A stretch of 64,000 nucleotides of DNA from Daejeonella sp. H1SJ63 (GTDB lineage: Bacteria > Bacteroidota > Bacteroidia > Sphingobacteriales > Sphingobacteriaceae), in the NCBI RefSeq assembly GCF_029360775.1, contig NZ_JARKMZ010000032.1:1-64000 (forward strand), written 5' to 3'. Under the pieces are notes generated by a model that saw nothing but the letters and a program-made list of their open reading frames with translations, was not told the origin of the DNA and did no database searches. A program made the position numbers and the translations under genes. This document shows positions 36,122 through 44,555 of this stretch, in pieces (position 1 is the stretch's first letter; every line of letters starts with the position of its first letter).

Positions 36122-38581
36122 ATGAATCATAATCTGTACGGAGTTAAAGAATTAACGGAATTTATGAATGCCCGGGCAATAATCAGGCAGCAGCAGGCAT
36201 TGGTTCGTACATTATTAACAGACAGCAGAAAACTGCATGATCATTCAAAGGGGCTCTTTTTTGCGCTCCGTGCCCGGCGCGATGGGCATAGTTTTATTCG
36301 CGAGGTATATGAATCCGGACTGAGAAGTTTTGTTATATCAGATCCTGATTTTGAAGCTCAGGATTATCCGGAGGCCAATTTTTACCAGGTTAAAGACACG
36401 CTTAAAGCACTTCAGGACCTTGCCGCAAAGCATCGTTCAGAATTTCATTATCCGGTAATCGGTATTACCGGCAGCAATGGCAAAACAATTGTTAAGGAAT
36501 GGTTGTATCATCTGCTTCTTTCAGATTATAACATTATCAGAAGTCCTAAAAGCTATAATTCACAGATCGGAGTGCCGGTTTCTGTATGGGAGATGGGTTC
36601 TGAGCATGATCTTGCAATTTTTGAGGCCGGTGTTTCCAAAGCCGGTGAAATGAATGCGCTTGCTCGGATTATCAATCCTACGATAGGTATTCTTACCAAT
36701 ATTGGAGAGGCTCATAAGGAGGGTTTCAGTTCGGTAAACGAAAAAATAAGCGAGAAGTTGAAACTGTTCAGCCATGCAGGGCTTCTCATTTATTCTGATA
36801 AATATCTTGAAGGATATACGGGCGACATTCCGGGTAAAGACAAATTTAAATGGGGAATGGATGCTTCAGCTGATCTTTTCATTATTTCTGATGAAAAGAC
36901 TTCAGGAAATGGAAGAATAATCTATGCTAAGTTCAGGGGAAAAGATATACAGGCCAGAATTCCTTTCAGTGATCAGGCTTCAATTGAAAACTGTATTATT
37001 TGCTGGGCTACCATGCTTGCATTGGGCTATGAACCTGATGAAGCTGCCCTAAGGCTCGGGAAGCTTATTCCGATCAGCATGCGTCTGGAAATGAAGAACG
37101 GTATTAATAACTGCTCAGTGATTGATGATTCCTATAGTCTTGATCTTTCATCACTCGCTATAGCCCTCGATTTTTTAAAACAGCAAAATCAGCACCGGCA
37201 TCGCACCCTGATTCTTTCTGATATACCGGGACCTGACTCTGAGGCTGTTTACGAACAGGTCAGACATTTGCTTGAAACTAAATCGGTTAGCCGTTTGATC
37301 GCCATCGGGCCGAAAATCGGGAAATATGTAGGGAACTTTAATTGCGAGGTAGAACTTTTCGGATCAACGGCTGATTTTTTGAACCGCTTTTCAACGCTCA
37401 GATTTCAAAATGAAACGATTCTGCTGAAAGGAGCCCGTGCTTTTGAGTTTGAGAATATAAGCAGACTCTTAACTCAGAAGGTTCATGAAACGGTTCTGGA
37501 AATTAATCTGAATGCCCTGGAAAATAATCTGAACTACTATAAATCTTTGCTGGGGACAGAAACCAGGATAATGGCTATGGTTAAAGCATTTTCCTATGGT
37601 AGCGGTAGTTTTGAAATTGCCAATCTTCTGGAATTCAATAAGGTAGATTATCTGGCAGTGGCCTATGCAGATGAGGGGGTTTCATTAAGAAATGCTGGTT
37701 GTACTTTGCCGATAATGGTGATGAGTCCGGATGCCTTGGCCTTTGAAACGATCATTCAGCATAAGCTTGAGCCTGAGATTTATTCTGTTCGTATTTTGAA
37801 TGAATTTGAAGAACTTTTAAACCGTAAGAATCTTGAACATTATCCTGTACATATCAAACTGGATACAGGAATGCACCGGCTGGGCTTTATGGAGGATGAA
37901 ATGGATGAACTTCTTTCATTTCTGAGAGAAAGTCGCTCAATGAGAGTACAGACGGTGTTTTCGCACCTTGTAGCCAGTGAGGATGAAGCACATGACTCTT
38001 TCACATTGCAGCAAATAGATCTTTTTGAAAGAATGTCTGATCGGCTGTCTGCCGGACTTTCCTATTCCTTTCTTCGTCATCTGGCAAATACTTCTGGAAT
38101 AAGTCGCTGGCCGGAGGCCCGTTTTGATATGGTCAGACTGGGAATTGGTTTGTATGGTATTGATTCGGCCTTTAAAGAGAATTCTCCTTTACAAACCGTA
38201 ACTTCGCTGAAAACAAGTATTTCACAGATCAAACAGATTCCTGCCGGAGATACCATTGGATACGGACGTGCCGGTAAGATGCCTGATGGCGGAACCATTG
38301 CAACCGTGAAAATTGGTTATGCCGATGGTTATAGCAGGGCCCTGGGTAATGGCAATGGAAAGATGATTGTAGGAGGGAAAGTGGTTCCGACAATCGGGAA
38401 GATCTGTATGGATATGTGTATGCTGGATATCACTGGTATTCAGGCTGCCGAGGGGGATGAGGTAATTGTATTTAATGATGTGATTAAAGTGGAGGATATT
38501 GCATTTCAACTCCATACCATTCCTTACGAGGTGCTGACAGGAATCTCACAGCGTGTAAAACGAATTTATTATTATGAATAG
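36122..38581 (+). CDS. Bifunctional MurF ligase-alanine racemase
   Basis: An 819-residue fusion. Residues 1 to about 455 are UDP-N-acetylmuramoyl-tripeptide:D-Ala-D-Ala ligase (MurF), with the ATP loop GITGSNGKTIVKEW and EAGVSKAGEM. Residues about 460-819 are a PLP-dependent alanine racemase: AMVKAFSYGSG carries the PLP lysine and IGYADGYSRALG the catalytic-tyrosine region. One polypeptide can thus supply D-alanine and use the D-Ala dipeptide in peptidoglycan synthesis; Ddl is not seen here. This fusion is known from Bacteroidetes. It overlaps the DUF502 gene by 8 bases. Confidence 0.95.
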   Translation: MNHNLYGVKELTEFMNARAIIRQQQALVRTLLTDSRKLHDHSKGLFFALRARRDGHSFIREVYESGLRSFVISDPDFEAQDYPEANFYQVKDTLKALQDLAAKHRSEFHYPVIGITGSNGKTIVKEWLYHLLLSDYNIIRSPKSYNSQIGVPVSVWEMGSEHDLAIFEAGVSKAGEMNALARIINPTIGILTNIGEAHKEGFSSVNEKISEKLKLFSHAGLLIYSDKYLEGYTGDIPGKDKFKWGMDASADLFIISDEKTSGNGRIIYAKFRGKDIQARIPFSDQASIENCIICWATMLALGYEPDEAALRLGKLIPISMRLEMKNGINNCSVIDDSYSLDLSSLAIALDFLKQQNQHRHRTLILSDIPGPDSEAVYEQVRHLLETKSVSRLIAIGPKIGKYVGNFNCEVELFGSTADFLNRFSTLRFQNETILLKGARAFEFENISRLLTQKVHETVLEINLNALENNLNYYKSLLGTETRIMAMVKAFSYGSGSFEIANLLEFNKVDYLAVAYADEGVSLRNAGCTLPIMVMSPDALAFETIIQHKLEPEIYSVRILNEFEELLNRKNLEHYPVHIKLDTGMHRLGFMEDEMDELLSFLRESRSMRVQTVFSHLVASEDEAHDSFTLQQIDLFERMSDRLSAGLSYSFLRHLANTSGISRWPEARFDMVRLGIGLYGIDSAFKENSPLQTVTSLKTSISQIKQIPAGDTIGYGRAGKMPDGGTIATVKIGYADGYSRALGNGNGKMIVGGKVVPTIGKICMDMCMLDITGIQAAEGDEVIVFNDVIKVEDIAFQLHTIPYEVLTGISQRVKRIYYYE

Positions 38582-39164
38582 GATAGTAAGAGCTTTATTT
38601 AATTATCTGGTAAGAGGTGCCCTGGTAGTTTTTCCGATTGCAGCGGCATTGTTTTTTATCTATTGGATTTTTACAAAGGTTGATTCTGCCCTTAATTTAA
38701 GCAATATGATCTGGGTTGATCAAACGGGTAAGCCGATCTATATTCCCGGATTAGGTATACTTTCTGTAATCATTATACTGATTGTAGTGGGTATTGTAGT
38801 GACAAATTTTGTGACCGATCCGATCAAGAAGTGGTTTAGCCGCTGGTTTAAGCGCCTGCCGATTTTTAATGTGATCTATACTTCATTTAAAGATCTGACT
38901 GAAGCGTTTGTTGGAGACGATAAGAAGTTCAGCGAGCCCGTAATGGTAGAAATAAATGAGACTGGTCTGAAGCAAATTGGTTTTTTAACGCAAAAAGACC
39001 TCTCGAAAATCGGATATCCTGGTGAAGTGGCGGTATATTTTCCTCTTTCTTATTCTTTTGCCGGTCAGGTTTGTATTGTGAAATCAGAGCGTGTCAAAGC
39101 TTTGAAAATGAGTGCCAGCGAAGCAATGAAATTTATTGTTTCGGGAGGGGTAAGTACTATTTAA
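38574..39164 (+). CDS. DUF502 membrane protein
   Basis: A 196-residue protein with two membrane segments (about 10-30 and 58-80) and a conserved FNVIYTSFKDLTEAFVGDDKKF stretch followed by LSKIGYPGEVAVYFPLSYSFAG, typical of DUF502. Function unknown; the family is often near cell-envelope genes. Its ATG overlaps the end of the murF-alr gene, implying translational coupling. A terminator follows at 39196-39236. Confidence 0.92.
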   Translation: MNRIVRALFNYLVRGALVVFPIAAALFFIYWIFTKVDSALNLSNMIWVDQTGKPIYIPGLGILSVIIILIVVGIVVTNFVTDPIKKWFSRWFKRLPIFNVIYTSFKDLTEAFVGDDKKFSEPVMVEINETGLKQIGFLTQKDLSKIGYPGEVAVYFPLSYSFAGQVCIVKSERVKALKMSASEAMKFIVSGGVSTI

Positions 39165-39195
39165 TGTCTCTTTTTTAATTAAACACAATTTTTAG

Positions 39196-39236
39196 AAAAA
39201 AGCGATCAGATGAATATGCACCTGACCGCTTTTTTT
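39196..39236. terminator. Bidirectional terminator between DUF502 and OPT transporter genes
   Basis: Arms 39196-39209 and 39222-39235 pair with one A-C mismatch; the stem is flanked by A on the left and T on the right, so it can end transcription from both convergent genes. Confidence 0.85.
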
Positions 39237-39244
39237 AAATCAAT

Positions 39245-41296
39245 CTATTTTTCTTTAGCGGTAGCTATTCTGTACAATGACCATCCCATAAACAGGAAGA
39301 ACAGGAAGCCCAGTACCTGATAGCCTCCGCTACCCAGAGTTTTTGTTAAATGTTCTTCCATATTCAGGCGTCCAACAGGGCTACCGGTTGATTCAAATGC
39401 CATCAGGAATGCATAGATAACTCCCATCAAAGCTCCGCCTGCAACAAGTCCGGTGGCAAATAAATTACCTTTCCCAAGTTCATCATCTTCGGCTGCCTTG
39501 TCTTTTTTCTTATTTTTCATATCAACCAAACCCTTTAATGCACCTCCCGCAAAGATGGGAAGGGTGGTTGAAAGAGGTAAATATGCTCCAACAGCAAACG
39601 AAAGTGATTTTACTCCGCATAACTCAATGGTTACTGCCAGAAAGACTCCTACAAGAACAAATTGCCAGTCGAGGTTGAATGAAAGTAAACCTTTGATCAG
39701 AGTTGCCATTAATGTTCCCTGCGGAGCGGGATAAGTTTCAGTACCGATGGCATGTTTGATTCCCTGTGAAGCCATTTCTGCTGTTGGCCTGTCTAAGATG
39801 GAGAGGGTAGCTCCGATTACTACTGCAGAAACTATTGCACCAACAAATAATGCCATTTGCTGATATTTAGGTGTAGCACCTACAATGTATCCGGTTTTAA
39901 GATCCTGAGAGGTAGCACCTGCATTTGCAGCCGCAATACAGATCATACTTCCAACAACAAGTGCCATTGGCTCATATAATTGTCCGGTCCAGCCAATACT
40001 GATAAAAATCAGACAGGTTCCCATCAGTGTGGCAATGGTCATTCCGGATACCGGATTGGAAGATGTTCCGATCAGGCCCACAATACGGCTTGATACTGTA
40101 ACAAAGAAAAATCCGAAAACGATTACAAGCACTCCGATAAGTAATTTATTCAGTATGGTATCGCCCGGTATTTGCGGAAGGACAGCCATAAGAAGGACAA
40201 GAGCCAGGCTGCCAAAAATCACTATCCTGAATGAAAGGTCATTGTCTGTGCGCCTGGTAAGCTGTTTTTCTGCAGAGTTTTTGTTGATAGAGGCAAGGCT
40301 CGACTTAAATGAAGAAACAATGGTTGGTATGGTTTTTAGCAAGGTGATGAAACCTCCGGCAGCTACTGCTCCGGCACCAATTTGTTTAACATAGGCCTGA
40401 TAAACGGCAGTTGCAGTATTTGTAAATACCATATTCAATGGATCCCAGGTACCCGGACCGCCCGAAGTATACACATCTTTCAGGTATCCCAGTTTAACAA
40501 GCTGGTAGGCAATGGTTTCGGCAGGGACAAGCGTTGCCAGAAGCGGTATCAGACCCAGCCATGCTAAAACACCCCCCGCAACAAGTACACCAGCAATTTT
40601 AGGTCCGATGATATAACCTACACCCAGGTATTCAGGAGTAATTTCGCCATTAACAGTAGCTGAAGGGAAGAACCTGTTGGTTTGAGCGGTTGCCCATGCC
40701 GGTGCTTCAGCTATCAGGTGAAATACCTTTTGTAAAATTGCATAGGCAAAAGCAAATGCGAGTCCGTAATAGGCTGTTTTAGCAAAATCACCTCCCTTTT
40801 CTCCGGCAATTAATACCGAAGCGCATGCTGTACCTTCAGGATAAGGGAGGCTGCCATGTTCATCAACGATCAGCGATTTACGCAGCGGGATCATCATCAG
40901 GGTGCCCAGAATGCCTCCTAATGCGGCTAAAAGAAAGATTGGCCAGTAGGAAAAGAATGATTCACTGTTACTTCCTGCCGAAAGGAAAAGAAATCCCGGA
41001 AGTGTGAAAACAACGCCGGCCGCAATGGATTCACCTGCAGAACCGGTTGTCTGGATGATATTGTTTTCAAGTATGGTTGTTTTAAAAAATTTCCTGCCAA
41101 TAGAAATGGCCAGCACCGCAATTGGAATAGAAGCAGATACGGTTAAACCGGCCTTTAATGCAAGATAAACAGTTGCGGCCCCGAAAATAACTCCAAAAAT
41201 TGCGCCCAGTAAAATAGACTTAACCGTAAACTCTGCTACAGTACTGCTTGCCGGGATATAAGGCTTAAATTCTTTGTTTGTATTTGTTTCTGTCAT
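39245..41296 (-). CDS. OPT family oligopeptide transporter
   Basis: A 683-residue protein with about 14-16 hydrophobic segments. Start region YIPASSTVAEFTVKSILLGA, SAGESIAAGVVFTLPGF, SLPYPEGTACASVLIAGEKGG, and NPVSGMTIATLMG are characteristic of prokaryotic OPT proteins, which import oligopeptides or metal chelates by proton symport. The substrate is not predictable. Only 8 bases separate its stop from the shared terminator. Divergent from the HAD phosphatase gene. Confidence 0.94.
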   Translation of the reverse strand: MTETNTNKEFKPYIPASSTVAEFTVKSILLGAIFGVIFGAATVYLALKAGLTVSASIPIAVLAISIGRKFFKTTILENNIIQTTGSAGESIAAGVVFTLPGFLFLSAGSNSESFFSYWPIFLLAALGGILGTLMMIPLRKSLIVDEHGSLPYPEGTACASVLIAGEKGGDFAKTAYYGLAFAFAYAILQKVFHLIAEAPAWATAQTNRFFPSATVNGEITPEYLGVGYIIGPKIAGVLVAGGVLAWLGLIPLLATLVPAETIAYQLVKLGYLKDVYTSGGPGTWDPLNMVFTNTATAVYQAYVKQIGAGAVAAGGFITLLKTIPTIVSSFKSSLASINKNSAEKQLTRRTDNDLSFRIVIFGSLALVLLMAVLPQIPGDTILNKLLIGVLVIVFGFFFVTVSSRIVGLIGTSSNPVSGMTIATLMGTCLIFISIGWTGQLYEPMALVVGSMICIAAANAGATSQDLKTGYIVGATPKYQQMALFVGAIVSAVVIGATLSILDRPTAEMASQGIKHAIGTETYPAPQGTLMATLIKGLLSFNLDWQFVLVGVFLAVTIELCGVKSLSFAVGAYLPLSTTLPIFAGGALKGLVDMKNKKKDKAAEDDELGKGNLFATGLVAGGALMGVIYAFLMAFESTGSPVGRLNMEEHLTKTLGSGGYQVLGFLFFLFMGWSLYRIATAKEK

Positions 41297-41383
41297 ATTG
41301 GTTAAAATTGGTTTTTTCTAAATTAAAGATAATCTTTTATCGATATTTGAAAGACATAGTTATTTGAAAGCAATAATAATACG

Positions 41384-41869
41384 ATGAAAAAAGCTGTTTT
41401 TCTTGACAGGGATGGAGTTTTAAATAAAGAATTGGGCGATTACGTATGCCGGTTTGAAGATTTTAAGGTTCTTGAACATAATTTTCCGGCACTGAAAGAA
41501 TTACAGGACAGGGGCTATTTATTGATTGTAATTACCAATCAGGGCGGTTTGGCAAAAGGGTGGTATTCAGTTGAAATACTTAATCAAATGCACGTTCATT
41601 TGAAACAGAGCTATGCAGAGCAGGGCATTACACTCACAGAGGTGTATTATTGCAATCATCATCCTGAATATAATGGCAAATGTCTTTGTCGTAAGCCGGG
41701 TTCCTTACTTCTCGAAAAAGCAGTAGCCCGTTTTGGTATAGATGCCTCTTCTTCCTATTTTATCGGTGACCGGGAAAGGGATGTGATTGCAGGCGAAGCG
41801 GCAGGAGTGAAGGGAATACTGATAGACAGTGATCAGCCGATTGGGGAGATTTTGAACTTAATTAATTGA
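41384..41869 (+). CDS. HAD-IIIA phosphatase, GmhB/HisB-N type
   Basis: A 161-residue phosphatase. Nucleophile motif FLDRDGVLN (residues 6-14), second motif VITNQGG, zinc-binding cluster CNHHPEYNGKCLC, a lysine in the following RKPG, and FIGDRERDV as motif III. These fit D-glycero-D-manno-heptose 1,7-bisphosphate 7-phosphatase; related members act on histidinol phosphate, so the substrate is not certain. No other heptose genes are nearby. The stop codon lies at the edge of a repeat. Confidence 0.88.
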   Translation: MKKAVFLDRDGVLNKELGDYVCRFEDFKVLEHNFPALKELQDRGYLLIVITNQGGLAKGWYSVEILNQMHVHLKQSYAEQGITLTEVYYCNHHPEYNGKCLCRKPGSLLLEKAVARFGIDASSSYFIGDRERDVIAGEAAGVKGILIDSDQPIGEILNLIN

Positions 41870-42096
41870 TAATTGATAGTTGACAATTGACAACGAAGTA
41901 TTGGTAGTTAAGAATAATTGTTTGGGAATAGGAATTTAATTTGCAGAGACAGAGAATTACAAGAACTAAAAAAATAGTTAAAATTCCTTTTTAAGATGCT
42001 TTTGTGCCCTTAGCGAATGGAAAGAGAATATTGTGAAATGGAGTAGAAACTTTCCAATGCAGCACAATTACAAATTGTCAACTTTCAATTGTCAAC
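41866..42096. repeat. Inverted TTGACAATTGA-type repeats around the HAD/YpdA gap
   Basis: Near 41866-41893 the plus strand reads ATTGATAGTTGACAATTGACAAC; near 42071-42096 the minus strand carries the same word (GTTGACAATTGAAAGTTGAC). The first starts at the HAD stop codon, the second contains the last codons of the ypdA-like gene. The stretch between has no gene. Confidence 0.6.
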
Positions 42097-43046
42097 TGAT
42101 TAATTATCTTTTCCGCATGAACCCTTGAGTTTTCAATAAACCAAAGGTGTGTATTCATACCTCCGCAAACTACGCCGGCCAGATAAATTCCCTTTATATT
42201 ACTCTCCATAGTTTCGGGATTATGCTCAGGTACCTGTTTCTGATCTTCAGAGATACGAATTCCCAGCTTTTTCAGGAAGCTGAAATCAGGTTTGTAGCCT
42301 GTCATGGCCAGAACGAAGTCGTTAGACAGAGTGATTCTACCTTCAGTTCCCTGAATGTCCACTTCATTCTCTCTTATTGAAGTCAGGCTTGAATTAAAAT
42401 AAGCTTTGATGCTTCCTTCCTGAATCCGGTTAACGATATCCGGTCTGACCCAGTATTTAACCCGTTCTCCGATCTGAGATTCTCTGATAACCATCGTTAC
42501 TTCAGCTCCTTTTCTGTAGGTTTCCAGAGCGGCATCAACGGCAGAATTATTTGCTCCTACAACAATTACTTTCTGCCGGGCATAATAGTGCGGGTCTTTA
42601 TAATAATGTTTAACCTTTGGAAGATCTTCGCCCGGAATATTCATTTGATTGGGCATGTCATAAAATCCGGTGGCAACAATAATATTAGCGGCTCTGTAAG
42701 TTGATTTAGAAGTTTTGATGATGTAATTGCCTTCGTCATCCCGAACATCTTCAACCTTTTCAAATAAGCGGATGTTCAGTTTAAATTGATCTGAAACTCT
42801 CCTGTAATATTCAAGAGCTTCATTCCGGTTTGGCTTTACCGATATACTCATGAATGGAACATTCCCGATTTCCAGTTTCTCTGAAGTGGAGAAGAAGGTC
42901 ATGTTTGATGGATAATTGTATAGCGAATTAACCAGACAGCCCTTTTCGAGGATGATATAGGAGAGGCCGGCTTTCTGTGCCTCTATGCCACATGCAAGTC
43001 CGATCGGACCACCTCCGATAATAAGTATATCGTATTGTTCAGCCAT
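42078..43046 (-). CDS. YpdA-type bacillithiol disulfide reductase
   Basis: A 322-residue FAD/NAD(P)-binding oxidoreductase, related to thioredoxin reductase but without its CxxC pair. FAD motif IIGGGPIGLACGIEAQKAG, NAD(P) motif VVGANNSAVDAALE, MTGYKPDFSFL and a characteristic VVCGGMNTHLWFIENSR end. In the YpdA/Bdr family the enzyme reduces oxidised bacillithiol; that this organism makes bacillithiol is inferred. The final residues (QLTIES) are encoded within the TTGACAATTGA repeat. Confidence 0.9.
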   Translation of the reverse strand: MAEQYDILIIGGGPIGLACGIEAQKAGLSYIILEKGCLVNSLYNYPSNMTFFSTSEKLEIGNVPFMSISVKPNRNEALEYYRRVSDQFKLNIRLFEKVEDVRDDEGNYIIKTSKSTYRAANIIVATGFYDMPNQMNIPGEDLPKVKHYYKDPHYYARQKVIVVGANNSAVDAALETYRKGAEVTMVIRESQIGERVKYWVRPDIVNRIQEGSIKAYFNSSLTSIRENEVDIQGTEGRITLSNDFVLAMTGYKPDFSFLKKLGIRISEDQKQVPEHNPETMESNIKGIYLAGVVCGGMNTHLWFIENSRVHAEKIINQLTIES

Positions 43047-43070
43047 TGCTCAAATGATGATAAAGGTATT

Positions 43071-43101
43071 TAAAACAAAACAGGCCCACCATGTGAGCCT
43101 G
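43071..43101 (-). terminator. Hairpin terminator after the transaldolase-like gene (minus strand)
   Basis: Stem 43081-43089 with 43093-43101 (one wobble), and on the minus strand a T-rich run (complement of 43071-43080). It separates this gene from the ypdA-like gene. Confidence 0.7.
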
Positions 43102-43121
43102 CTTTTATAGTTTAATCATGA

Positions 43122-43781
43122 TTATTTTCCGGCAGCTTTGGCATGGTCGGCAAGGAACTGAGCCAATCCATTATCGGTTAATGGATGTTTCATTAATGCC
43201 GACATGGCCGAGAGTGGTCCGGTAATTACATCAGCCCCGATTTTAGCACAGTCAATAATATGCATAGGGTGGCGAACAGATGCTGCCAGAATTTGAGTCT
43301 CAAATCCATAATTATCATAAATTAACCTGATGTCTTCAATTAGTGTTAAGCCATCAGTTGATATATCATCCAGACGGCCGATAAACGGAGAAACATAAGT
43401 AGCTCCAACTTTAGCAGCAAGCAAAGCCTGTCCCGCAGAAAATACCAGCGTACAATTGGTTTTGATCCCTTTTGAACTGAAATATTTAATGGCTTTAATG
43501 CCCTCAGCGATCATTGGAACCTTAACTACGATTTTAGGATCAAGAGCAGCCAGAATTTCACCTTCTTTAACCATGTTTTCAAAGTCGGTAGCAATTACTT
43601 CAGCACTGACATCGCCATCAACAAGGGCACAAATTGCTTTGTAGTGATTGATTACATTTTCATCTCCTGTGATGCCTTCTTTTGCCATCAGGCTTGGATT
43701 GGTGGTTACCCCATCTAAAATTCCCAATGCCTGGGCTTCTTTGATCTGGGCGAGGTTTGCGGTGTCTATAAAGAACTTCAT
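43122..43781 (-). CDS. fsa: Fructose-6-phosphate aldolase / small transaldolase family
   Basis: A 219-residue class I aldolase. FFIDTANLAQIKEA start, GVTTNPSLMAKEG, the Schiff-base lysine in IVVKVPM, and SPFIGRLDDI are typical of the FSA/TalC group. The enzymes cleave fructose 6-phosphate or act as transaldolases in the pentose phosphate pathway; distinguishing these needs a phylogeny. A terminator follows its stop. The 43-base gap to the S23-like gene is filled by a repeat. Confidence 0.93.
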   Translation of the reverse strand: MKFFIDTANLAQIKEAQALGILDGVTTNPSLMAKEGITGDENVINHYKAICALVDGDVSAEVIATDFENMVKEGEILAALDPKIVVKVPMIAEGIKAIKYFSSKGIKTNCTLVFSAGQALLAAKVGATYVSPFIGRLDDISTDGLTLIEDIRLIYDNYGFETQILAASVRHPMHIIDCAKIGADVITGPLSAMSALMKHPLTDNGLAQFLADHAKAAGK

Positions 43782-43789
43782 TTTCTTTT

Positions 43790-44230
43790 AAATTAGCAAA
43801 TTAGTGAATGAGCAAATTAGCAAATTATGCTTTCTTACTCGTTGAGATTATTTTATTTATGATTTTTTGTATTTCAGTTAACTGTTCGTTCAAGCTGTTA
43901 AGTTCCTCATGATCATATAATTCTTTACATAACGCGAGCCAATACTCGGTTTCGTCTACTTCCTTGACCGCAATTTTGAATTTATGAATAAAATCAGCTT
44001 TGCTTTCAGCATTTTGAGCTTCTCTTACGTTTGCACCTATAGAGGTTGAGCTCTTGAAAAGTTGATTTGCCAGCGGAAAATTTTTACTTGTTTGAAGAAT
44101 CTGACAATATTTGGCAGCACTGACAGCGAAAGCAAATGTCTTTAAAACGATTGGGTTTTCATCAGCCTTAAGCCTGCTCATGGGTGGAAGCAATTTTCTA
44201 ATTAGCTCATTTGCTAATTAGCTCAATTTA
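43790..44230. repeat. Inverted repeats flanking the S23-like gene
   Basis: Left arm about 43790-43827 and right arm about 44198-44230 share, in inverted orientation, a word like ATTAGCAAATGAGCTAATTAG with few mismatches. The left arm includes the stop codon of the enclosed gene. The pair brackets exactly one gene. Confidence 0.65.
43825..44181 (-). CDS. Four-helix-bundle protein (S23/23S rRNA-intervening-sequence type)
   Basis: A 118-residue all-helical protein. The conserved ANQLFKSSTSIGANVREAQNAES and ADFIHKFKIAVKEVDETEYWL segments identify the four-helix-bundle family first seen in rRNA intervening sequences and related to Avd of diversity-generating retroelements. Function unknown. I start at the ATG at 44181; an upstream TTG (44193) adds four residues. 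It is bracketed by inverted repeats and lies next to the SRP RNA, suggesting a small inserted unit. Confidence 0.88.
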   Translation of the reverse strand: MSRLKADENPIVLKTFAFAVSAAKYCQILQTSKNFPLANQLFKSSTSIGANVREAQNAESKADFIHKFKIAVKEVDETEYWLALCKELYDHEELNSLNEQLTEIQKIINKIISTSKKA

Positions 44231-44240
44231 GAAAAAAAAT

Positions 44241-44337
44241 GGGCAAGCACCTTTTATCGCACCGCTACAACCTTCTACCCTTGCTGTGTTCCCACCCTGG
44301 GGGAGTTCAAAGGGAGCTGGTCGTAAAAGACTTGCCC
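44241..44337 (-). ncRNA. ffs: Signal recognition particle RNA (small bacterial type)
   Basis: About 97 nucleotides. The terminal stem is GGGCAAG at the 5' end (complement of 44331-44337) with CTTGCCC at the 3' end. The apical domain shows the conserved Ffh-binding pattern CCAGGGTGGGAACACAGCAAGGG (quoted in part: CAGG, GGAAC, AGCA), and the 5' and 3' halves pair through the middle. A run of T on the minus strand (complement of 44232-44239) ends it. It forms one rod without an Alu domain. Confidence 0.9.
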
Positions 44338-44440
44338 GGCACAAAAGTAAGAAAAAAATGGAATTACAGGCTATATGACAATAAATTGATAATTAAAATA
44401 CTAAATTGACAACAATTAGTGAGTTTAATTATTAATTTTT

Positions 44441-44448
44441 TAATTTTG
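44441..44448 (+). promoter_or_regulatory. Possible -7 element upstream of gltB
   Basis: TAATTTTG fits TAnnTTTG, but there is no TTTG at the right distance and it is over 100 bases from the ATG. The rest of the 44338-44555 gap is AT-rich without other signals. Confidence 0.3.
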
Positions 44449-44555
44449 TAATCGAAAAATGAGATTTTTTGATTGAATCGTAAAAACAATTATCAATTAA
44501 GTAAAAGAGCTGCATTTTTATTAATTTTAGGCCGTTTATAAATTTTAGATTGTTG

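Noticed and set aside
41870-42077. Possible riboswitch or small RNA between the HAD and YpdA genes
   Set aside because: Sequence is explained by decayed TTGACAATTGA repeats with no consistent secondary structure.
43825-44337. 23S rRNA intervening sequence with adjacent rRNA
   Set aside because: No rRNA sequence flanks the S23-like gene; the neighbouring RNA is the SRP RNA.
44338-44555. Regulatory leader of gltB (glutamine-type riboswitch)
   Set aside because: No conserved aptamer pattern could be recognised; the gap is only AT-rich.
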